From positions 1 through 47,751 of the IMG/VR virus record IMGVR_UViG_3300030099_006321: a stretch of DNA of 47,751 bases; one strand, 5' to 3'. This DNA is from a virus. This document shows positions 28,743 to 33,416 of this stretch, in pieces (within the stretch, counting starts at the first letter, position 1; the number at the start of each line of letters is the position of its first letter). Made by a program: the position numbers and the translations under genes. The notes beneath the pieces are model-generated. The model was not told where the DNA came from. It saw only the letters and a list, made by a program, of their open reading frames with translations, and ran no database searches.

Positions 28743-29207
28743 TTAACAATAAGGAGAAGGGTACTTGGCTTGACAGTAGCCATGGTCAAGCGTTACGTCG
28801 ACGGCGACGTTGTCTGCTGTGGTGTCGATTCTTGGTTGATAAGCAAGGTCATGGTGTTGGGTGAGGGCAAGGCATTCTCTGATGCATTGTTTCTTGTTGT
28901 AGACACAGATGGTTGAGACCTCTTTGATCTGGTCGTCTTTGTGGTCGTGGTGGTTGTAGATGGGCTCACGCCGTTCGTCCCAACAGCCACCTTCTGCAGG
29001 TGAGACGTAGACTTGCCAGACAAGGTGGATGTGAATTGCTGTTGGTTCTTTGCCGTTGAACTCTGTGAGATAGTTGTATTGTTCGAGCCAGTAACGAGCT
29101 GCGCCTGTTCTGGGATAACGTTCGATGAAATTAAAGAGTCCCTTGTTGTAAACTTCGTATTCACTGGGGACTCTGAACTCGAAGATTGTTTCTGTGATGG
29201 TGGCCAT
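28743..29207 (-). CDS. Unknown protein, 154 residues
   Basis: N-terminal MATITETIFEFRVPSEYEVY, then WLEQYNYLTEFNG, HIHLVWQVYVSPAEGG and a His-rich NHHDHKDDQ stretch. Globular and mixed, with six Cys in the C-terminal half. The start follows CTTGACTTGTT, as in other leaders. A second frame is open across most of this gene (28793-29332). Confidence 0.7.
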   Translation of the reverse strand: MATITETIFEFRVPSEYEVYNKGLFNFIERYPRTGAARYWLEQYNYLTEFNGKEPTAIHIHLVWQVYVSPAEGGCWDERREPIYNHHDHKDDQIKEVSTICVYNKKQCIRECLALTQHHDLAYQPRIDTTADNVAVDVTLDHGYCQAKYPSPYC

Positions 29208-29332
29208 AACAAGTCAAGAAGAATAGTGATGAAGCAGGAGACCAGGGCAACGACAATGGTGAGGGTGTCTTCCTCCACATATTCAACGTTGTATCTGGTG
29301 TGATCGAGAAGTCGGAGTTTCATGTCACTCAT
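28793..29332 (-). CDS. Overlapping frame: membrane segment plus Ser/Thr-rich region
   Basis: Starts at an ATG that overlaps the upstream stop as ATGA. The first 42 residues contain a transmembrane segment (LTIVVALVSCFITILLDLLW); the rest is Ser/Thr/Asn-rich low complexity and shares 415 bases with the 154-residue gene in another frame. The N-terminal part is likely translated; the tail may be a by-product of frame sharing. Confidence 0.4.
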   Translation of the reverse strand: MSDMKLRLLDHTRYNVEYVEEDTLTIVVALVSCFITILLDLLWPPSQKQSSSSESPVNTKFTTRDSLISSNVIPEQAQLVTGSNNTTISQSSTAKNQQQFTSTLSGKSTSHLQKVAVGTNGVSPSTTTTTTKTTRSKRSQPSVSTTRNNASENALPSPNTMTLLINQESTPQQTTSPST

Positions 29333-29616
29333 ATCACATCCTCCGAACGATAGTCGAGCAGGTCACCATCGTCTTCTGACCAGCGAGATCGATGTGATCC
29401 TGTGTTACTTAGCAATGAAATCCAGTTGCTAAAGCATCGATCACTCACTGAACGTTGAGTCTCACTAGGTTCAGGCATGCCTTCTCGCATAGCCTGTTCT
29501 TGATGGTATGCATGCTCAGCAAGGATCTGCTGGTGGACATACTGCTCGTCTGCGTGTATCATGTTGTCGTCAGCATTGAGCTGACGCATCATGATGCGGT
29601 GTGCATGGTCGGACAT
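29329..29616 (-). CDS. Unknown His/Gln-rich protein
   Basis: 95 residues (MSDHAHRIMMRQLNADDNMI), helical N-terminal half with HADEQYVHQQILAEHAYHQE, Ser/Asp-rich C-terminal half. First gene behind leader I, with a long spacer that also holds a hairpin at 29647-29678. Confidence 0.6.
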   Translation of the reverse strand: MSDHAHRIMMRQLNADDNMIHADEQYVHQQILAEHAYHQEQAMREGMPEPSETQRSVSDRCFSNWISLLSNTGSHRSRWSEDDGDLLDYRSEDVI

Positions 29617-29646
29617 AACAAGTAGAGTTAAGTTGAGTTAACAAGT

Positions 29647-29678
29647 CAGAACGGATACGTTAAGTAAATGCCGTTCTG
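29647..29678 (-). repeat. Extra hairpin inside leader I
   Basis: CAGAACGG at 29647-29654 pairs with CCGTTCTG at 29671-29678. It lies between the pseudoknot and the ATG and looks like an insertion into the usual leader spacer. Confidence 0.55.
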
Positions 29679-29684
29679 TTGACA

Positions 29685-29712
29685 TGAGCAGTTTAAAGTC
29701 ATACTCAGGACT
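29685..29712 (-). promoter_or_regulatory. Pseudoknot leader, copy I
   Basis: Minus strand: stem 1 AGTC/GACT, stem 2 TGAGTA/TGCTCA (one G-U), linker TTAAAC. Confidence 0.6.
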
Positions 29713-29717
29713 ATGAA

Positions 29718-29870
29718 TTAAAGGTGTAGTAACTTCATGAGTGCGCGGCCTAATTTGTTACGTAGGCCTGGTGATTTGTGCGAGTCAACGTTGTAAAAAC
29801 GATTGCCAACACGAAATGTAGTGTTGCCCCATTGATGTGTGGCCTCAGTTCTTAGGGTGTGTTGAGTCAT
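29718..29870 (-). CDS. Small basic protein
   Basis: 50 residues (MTQHTLRTEATHQWGNTTFR), basic C-terminal half (GLRNKLGRALMKLLHL) that may be amphipathic. Overlaps the next upstream gene by 26 bases. No family recognised. Confidence 0.5.
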   Translation of the reverse strand: MTQHTLRTEATHQWGNTTFRVGNRFYNVDSHKSPGLRNKLGRALMKLLHL

Positions 29871-30018
29871 CGGATTGGTTCTTGTTGGATTTGGCGCAGT
29901 AGTATGCAGTCATGCCAAGACCACCAAGGAGTGCTACTGGGCCGACGAACGGTGTTGCGACGGCACACAGTGCGATAAGTGGCAAAGTGGTCTTTTGGGT
30001 TTCGTTGAGCGGGGACAT
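29845..30018 (-). CDS. Small membrane protein
   Basis: 57 residues (MSPLNETQKTTLPLIALCAV), hydrophobic stretch of about 25 residues with Gly-rich turn (GPVALLGGLGMTAYY), then polar tail. Starts after a CTATTTGTT spacer like the leader family. A 139-residue frame across this area is a shadow. Confidence 0.55.
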   Translation of the reverse strand: MSPLNETQKTTLPLIALCAVATPFVGPVALLGGLGMTAYYCAKSNKNQSDDSTHPKN

Positions 30019-30044
30019 AACAAATAGGAAAGATTAAGGAATAA

Positions 30045-30275
30045 TTAAACTGATTTGGTTGGAAAGTTGATGTAACGGACCTCGCCGCTATAGTCACAGG
30101 TGATTTCACGGGTACACTCGTCATTGGGATTGTAATAACGAGTGATGATTTGATCACCTGTGTTTTCCACGACAAACCGATAACCGTTCGGTAGGTATGT
30201 CGTGATGGTTTCATGCATCGGTAGTTCGATGCTGATGTTGTTGTCTGGGTGACGCTCAGTGTAACTTTCTTGCAT
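30045..30275 (-). CDS. Unknown strand-rich protein
   Basis: 76 residues (MQESYTERHPDNNISIELPM), beta-rich with YLPNGYRFVVENTGDQIITR. Eight bases after the stop of the upstream gene. No family recognised. Confidence 0.65.
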   Translation of the reverse strand: MQESYTERHPDNNISIELPMHETITTYLPNGYRFVVENTGDQIITRYYNPNDECTREITCDYSGEVRYINFPTKSV

Positions 30276-30282
30276 AAAGGAT

Positions 30283-30459
30283 TCAATCGTTGGGTTGAAT
30301 GGTCTGAGCTATGTTACGGCGGATTTTCTTGATGCCAAGTACAAAAGATTCTGTATCTGGCATCTGCATGTCAGCAACGGCATCACCGGCTTTCATCAAG
30401 CCGGATGCTGTCAGATGTGTTGCTGTTCTGAACTTGTTGCGAAGGTTGAGTGGTGTCAT
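30283..30459 (-). CDS. Small helical protein
   Basis: 58 residues (MTPLNLRNKFRTATHLTASG). Helical, basic N-terminus. Part of the unit that begins at 30687. No family recognised. Confidence 0.55.
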   Translation of the reverse strand: MTPLNLRNKFRTATHLTASGLMKAGDAVADMQMPDTESFVLGIKKIRRNIAQTIQPND

Positions 30460-30468
30460 GGTGAGGAA

Positions 30469-30687
30469 TTAGTGAGCAGGACCGTAATGAAAAGCACGCT
30501 TGTTCATACAATATTTGGCATCGCCAAGGTATGAGCTGTAAGTAACAAGCTTGTGCGTTGCATTCTTGTTAGCGCATTGCACAGTGTTGTGGTTGTTGAG
30601 TAAGCGTTGACCGCTTACACAACCGATGAGGCCAATGGCAATACCGAATGCAATGGCGCTGATGTAACTCGCTGGGGATTGAGTCAT
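30469..30687 (-). CDS. Probable membrane-anchored or secreted small protein
   Basis: 72 residues. N-terminal hydrophobic segment SYISAIAFGIAIGLIGCVSG, then a polar region with two Cys (QCANKN, YCMNKR). Resembles the protein at 31575-31763 in layout. Could sit in the host envelope. First gene behind leader J. Confidence 0.6.
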   Translation of the reverse strand: MTQSPASYISAIAFGIAIGLIGCVSGQRLLNNHNTVQCANKNATHKLVTYSSYLGDAKYCMNKRAFHYGPAH

Positions 30688-30715
30688 TGGAATGATTAAC
30701 GGTTGAGTTGAGTCG

Positions 30716-30743
30716 TGAGCAGTTTAGAGTCATGCTCAGGACT
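30716..30743 (-). promoter_or_regulatory. Pseudoknot leader, copy J
   Basis: Minus strand: stem 1 AGTC/GACT, stem 2 TGAGCA/TGCTCA, linker CTAAAC. It separates the 30687 unit from the operon that carries the five 70-nt RNA elements. Confidence 0.6.
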
Positions 30744-30767
30744 ATGTGTTAACTATGGAATTGTGGG

Positions 30768-30971
30768 TCAGCGGCAACAGACATGCAAGGTCTTTCCGTT
30801 TGGAAAGCGTTGGACTGGTATGCAGCCACCCCACGTCTTCTGGTAGTAATGCATTTCGTTCCAGCATTGTGCTTGTTGTGCACATGCAGGTTGAGGAATA
30901 GCTGCAGCTATAGCAGTTGCTGCAACAAATACAGCTGTTGGAATAACAACTGGAAGTGAAAAACATTTCAT
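30768..30971 (-). CDS. Small secreted Cys protein
   Basis: 67 residues with a signal peptide (hydrophobic VVIPTAVFVAATAIAAAI, cleavage likely after PACA) and a mature part of about 37 residues with four Cys (QCWNEMHYY, GCIPVQRF, VCCR). Likely exported and disulfide-bonded. Last gene of the element-bearing operon, behind element copy 1. Function unknown; envelope modification or superinfection exclusion are guesses. Confidence 0.65.
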   Translation of the reverse strand: MKCFSLPVVIPTAVFVAATAIAAAIPQPACAQQAQCWNEMHYYQKTWGGCIPVQRFPNGKTLHVCCR

Positions 30972-30992
30972 GGTGCGTGATGCAATGTGCGG

Positions 30993-31063
30993 TGCCTATC
31001 TCCGCTGGAGGCAAAAGCTGACCCCGGCATTGCACCGGGGATGACCGCGTTGACGGATCAGCT
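30993..31063 (-). ncRNA. 70-nt intergenic RNA element, copy 1
   Basis: Minus strand: P1 AGCTGA/TCAGCT encloses a small arm and a strong P3 CCCCGG/CCGGGG, followed by P4 TGCC...GGCA. The UGA of the upstream gene lies in P1. The next ATG is 21 bases after P4. Confidence 0.65.
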
Positions 31064-31240
31064 GAGCAGCCTGATTGCATACTTTGCAATCTCTGCTGCG
31101 TGCTCTCGGGTGAGAGTTTGGGAGTAACCGTCCTCCATCAGATTCTTGATCTGACAGAAGACGATCTCGCCGCACTCTTCACGAGTAGGAACGTGGATGG
31201 CGTCCCAGTCAGAACGTGCGGGGCGAGTGGTAGTGGTCAC
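31058..31240 (-). CDS. Small acidic protein with element-controlled GTG start
   Basis: 60 residues from GTG (MTTTTRPARSDWDAIHVPTR). Helical, with CGEIVFCQIKNLMEDG. Its ribosome site AGGAG lies in a hairpin ACAGGA-GAA-TCCTGT that also holds the first base pair of the start, so initiation may be masked. Behind element copy 2. Confidence 0.6.
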   Translation of the reverse strand: MTTTTRPARSDWDAIHVPTREECGEIVFCQIKNLMEDGYSQTLTREHAAEIAKYAIRLLS

Positions 31241-31262
31241 AGGATTCTCCTGTTGTGTGCGG

Positions 31263-31332
31263 TGCCCATCTCCGCTGTGGGCAAGGACTGGACCAGGGTT
31301 TGCACCTGGTCACTCGCTTGTACGAATCAGTC
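31263..31332 (-). ncRNA. 70-nt intergenic RNA element, copy 2
   Basis: Minus strand: P1 GACTG/CAGTC, P3 GACCAGG/CCTGGTC with TGCAAAC loop, P4 TGCCC/GGGCA. P4 shows a C-G pair where other copies have T-A. Upstream stop UGA is in P1. Confidence 0.65.
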
Positions 31333-31489
31333 AGACGACTGGAAGAACTTCGATTGAACGATGTTCGGGGCAGCAATCACATTCAAAGTGCAGCCAGTAC
31401 CACACGTCTTCCTCTGTCTTGAATGGAGGTCCAAATCGGATCATTTGATAGTCCGAGGTGATTGCTACTGCTTCATAAAGGACTTTCAT
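31331..31489 (-). CDS. Small Cys-containing protein
   Basis: 52 residues (MKVLYEAVAITSDYQMIRFG), with HFECDCCPEH, a CxCC cluster that could bind metal. Behind element copy 3. A longer in-frame extension would run through the element and is unlikely. Confidence 0.6.
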   Translation of the reverse strand: MKVLYEAVAITSDYQMIRFGPPFKTEEDVWYWLHFECDCCPEHRSIEVLPVV

Positions 31490-31510
31490 GAAGTAAATCA
31501 AATTGTGCAG

Positions 31511-31580
31511 TGCCGATCTCTGCTGGAGGCAATAACTGGACCAGGGTTTGCACCTGGTCACTCGCTTGAACGAATCAGTT
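31511..31580 (-). ncRNA. 70-nt intergenic RNA element, copy 3
   Basis: Minus strand: P1 AACTG/CAGTT, P3 GACCAGG/CCTGGTC, P4 TGCC/GGCA. Differs from copy 2 in P1 by a paired change (G-C to A-T). Confidence 0.65.
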
Positions 31581-31763
31581 GGTTGGGTAGTTGTTGTGCT
31601 CGCACCACTCGACATGGATTGCATGCTTCTCAGCAGGCCAGTCATGGGTGCTGCACTGGTGTGCGGTGGCTTTGTCGAGGAGTTGGACGGAGCCATAACC
31701 GCCTATTCCGACGAGTGCGATGCATGTAGCAACGAAGCCGAAATACGTGCGTTGGTTGATCAC
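31575..31763 (-). CDS. Small membrane or secreted protein
   Basis: 62 residues from GTG (MINQRTYFGFVATCIALVGI). One membrane segment, then a polar part with two Cys (HQCSTHDW, EWCEHNN). Layout like 30469-30687. Behind element copy 4. Confidence 0.6.
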   Translation of the reverse strand: MINQRTYFGFVATCIALVGIGGYGSVQLLDKATAHQCSTHDWPAEKHAIHVEWCEHNNYPTN

Positions 31764-31786
31764 GGTTGGTTTCTGGTTTGATGTGG

Positions 31787-31856
31787 TGCCTATCTCCACA
31801 GGAGGCAAGAGCTGACCAGGGCCTTCGAGGCCCCGGCATCACGCTGGTGGTCAGCT
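31787..31856 (-). ncRNA. 70-nt intergenic RNA element, copy 4
   Basis: Minus strand: P1 AGCTGACC/GGTCAGCT (eight pairs), GCG-TGA-TGC small arm, P3 GGGCC-TCGAA-GGCCC, P4 TGCC/GGCA. Upstream UGA lies in P1. Confidence 0.65.
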
Positions 31857-32102
31857 GGATGTACTCACTTCATAAGCGAGTTGAGCGTCGTAGATGCTGT
31901 TTTCGTAGTCAGCATCGCTGGGGTGGTGATAGAAGTCTTCAGGCAGAGGATCTTCAGTGTTGATGTAATAAGACATCACATGACTATCAAGATCCAATAG
32001 AACAAATTTGCCTGCGGCTCCGAACACGTAGTTGCCTTCACTATCGAGAGTGAGTGCAGCGGTCCATAGCTCATCATCGGATAAGCGTTCGACGTATGTC
32101 AC
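31851..32102 (-). CDS. Acidic protein with element-controlled GTG start
   Basis: 83 residues from GTG (MTYVERLSDDELWTAALTLD), acidic, strand-rich first half. The ribosome site AGGAG lies in a hairpin ACAGGA-GAT-TCCTGT, as in the 31240 gene. An ATG-like extension to 32144 would lie in the RNA element. Behind element copy 5. Confidence 0.6.
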   Translation of the reverse strand: MTYVERLSDDELWTAALTLDSEGNYVFGAAGKFVLLDLDSHVMSYYINTEDPLPEDFYHHPSDADYENSIYDAQLAYEVSTSS

Positions 32103-32122
32103 AGGAATCTCCTGTTGTGCAG

Positions 32123-32192
32123 TGCCTATCTCTGCTGGAGGCAATAAGTAACCGGAGCCTTCGAGGCTCCAGCGTCACGCCTGTGGTTACTT
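32123..32192 (-). ncRNA. 70-nt intergenic RNA element, copy 5
   Basis: Minus strand: P1 AAGTAACC/GGTTACTT, GCG-TGA-CGC small arm, P3 GGAGCC-TCGAA-GGCTCC, P4 TGCC/GGCA. P1 and P3 differ from copy 4 at several paired positions, all still pairing. The UAA of the upstream gene lies in P1. Confidence 0.7.
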
Positions 32193-32411
32193 GTTGGAAG
32201 CTTTGAGCTGTTTGATCCACTTACAAGCGGAAGTCAGGTCAGTGCTGGTGGAGACATGAGCGTCTTTGCAACCTGAGCCTTTAAGAATCCACTTGGTGAC
32301 GTAAACAACACCTGCATATGGTGCAGTGTCCTCTTTCGTAAAGACTTTGTCTTCGATGAAAGCGACGTTGAATTCGTAAACAGCTTGCTTGGTGCTGATG
32401 GTGTAAGCCAT
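32187..32411 (-). CDS. Unknown small protein, first gene of element operon
   Basis: 74 residues (MAYTISTKQAVYEFNVAFIE), strand-rich, basic end. Two Cys (SGCKDAH, SACKWI). Its leader (CAAACTCTACTCAACTCATC) and a diverged pseudoknot at 32434-32458 place it in the leader family. Ends in element copy 5. Confidence 0.65.
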   Translation of the reverse strand: MAYTISTKQAVYEFNVAFIEDKVFTKEDTAPYAGVVYVTKWILKGSGCKDAHVSTSTDLTSACKWIKQLKASNK

Positions 32412-32433
32412 GATGAGTTGAGTAGAGTTTGGC

Positions 32434-32458
32434 GCTACGTTTAACGTCCAGCTTGACG
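32434..32458 (-). promoter_or_regulatory. Diverged pseudoknot leader, copy K
   Basis: Minus strand: stem 1 CGTC/GACG, short stem 2 GCTG/TAGC, linker TTAAACG. Same order as the other copies, with different sequences. It starts the leftward operon at the direction switch. Confidence 0.45.
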
Positions 32459-33022
32459 ATTAGATCTATGATTAACGGCGGAAAGTAATACGAATTCGTA
32501 TCAACTTTCTCGCTTAATTATCATTTAGATCGTGTAGATAACAGTCTTACGCGGCGATTATTAGCGCGGAAATCTTTCCCAAATGGGCGCAAAAAGTCTG
32601 AGATCCATTGCGCCGGAAGGGATTTCGGCTGGGTTTCGCAGGGGTTTAACGGGCGCTGGTGGCCGGTTAGGGGATTGTCTGCGGGTTTCGCAGGGGTGTT
32701 GGGGACAGTTCGGCAACTGTCACAGTGTGACACTTAGTGTGCCAGTTAGTGTGCCAGTTGGCCAAATTGTCACAGTCATCGCTCGACTGGCTGCCGTCCC
32801 GCCCAGTAGGTATTAACACCTATCCCACCCTTTCTTTTTTTCTATACGGCATCACAGTCGGATGACGTGTGTGAGATGTCTCGGATAATTTTTAGCCTTT
32901 TTCACATATATGAGTTAATAATTAAAAAAATATAAAATTATAAATAAAAATAAAAATTTTCAGCACAAATTGAGGTAAAAGTTCCCTTCTACCCCAAACA
33001 ATTAACCCAAATTCACTTCATC
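32459..33022. promoter_or_regulatory. Non-coding switch region, possible replication origin
   Basis: About 560 bp without a convincing gene, between leftward and rightward blocks. It holds a near-perfect 29-bp palindrome at 32481-32509 (GAAAGT...ATACGAATTCGTAT...ACTTTC), a 15-bp direct repeat GGGTTTCGCAGGGGT at 32631-32645 and 32683-32697, an operator-like TGTCACA-G-TGTGACA at 32718-32732, a 12-bp direct repeat AGTGTGCCAGTT at 32736-32759, and a strongly AT-rich stretch at about 32900-32965. Two open frames inside (32521-32733 minus, 32583-32816 plus) look non-coding. Origin or main promoter region is an inference. Confidence 0.5.
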
Positions 33023-33319
33023 TTACGGATTGAAGATCGGCTCACCTGGCCCTGCTTTTTCCTTCATAGCCTTATATCGATTCACAACCTGGAACGCTTT
33101 GTTCATTGATCCAGTATCTGGATTTTGTGCAGCTAATTCACGCTTCGCTGCGTTGATATAGGTTTGAACTTCTAAGGGACTGTGGCCCTCTGCTGCAAAT
33201 TTCTCTGCACCATCGGCAATCGCAAACAATTTAATTCCACGCTCTGCGTTATTAAAGTCACGATCACTGAAATTGGCGATCGGTGGACCAACTGGGTCCT
33301 TATCGTCTTCAAATGCCAT
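33023..33319 (-). CDS. Unknown protein next to switch region
   Basis: 98 residues (MAFEDDKDPVGPPIANFSDR), acidic, helical (IADGAEKFAAEGHSPLEVQT). Only leftward gene on this side of the switch region; its leftward promoter would lie at 33320-33416, divergent from the 1110-residue gene. No family recognised. Confidence 0.75.
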   Translation of the reverse strand: MAFEDDKDPVGPPIANFSDRDFNNAERGIKLFAIADGAEKFAAEGHSPLEVQTYINAAKRELAAQNPDTGSMNKAFQVVNRYKAMKEKAGPGEPIFNP

Positions 33320-33416
33320 CGATTTTGGAAATCTAGCTGGTTAATAGTCTAATTTCTTGAAATTTTAACCGGTAAAATAAGATTATCTAAAAATATCTGC
33401 AATAAATAGAGGAATT

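Noticed and set aside
29867-30286. 139-residue frame on the minus strand
   Set aside because: Shadow of three better genes (29845-30018, 30045-30275, 29718-29870); composition Thr/Pro/Arg-rich without domain features.
13894-30743. Pseudoknot leaders as preQ1-I riboswitches
   Set aside because: Same topology, but stems and loop sequence do not match the preQ1 binding pocket (no A-rich AUAAAAAACUA tail), and downstream genes are unrelated to queuosine.
31361-31781. Rightward frames of 122 and 77 residues in the RNA-element operon
   Set aside because: They run through two RNA elements and the known leftward genes, with Cys/Gly/Arg-rich composition typical of shadows.
30993-32192. CRISPR array (regular 70-nt repeats)
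   Set aside because: Repeats are spaced 200-330 bp apart with genes between them, differ in sequence while keeping pairing, and there are no cas genes.
32521-32816. Two overlapping frames of 70 and 77 residues in the switch region
   Set aside because: Both cover direct repeats and the operator-like dyad, no ribosome sites, composition unlike other genes of the phage.
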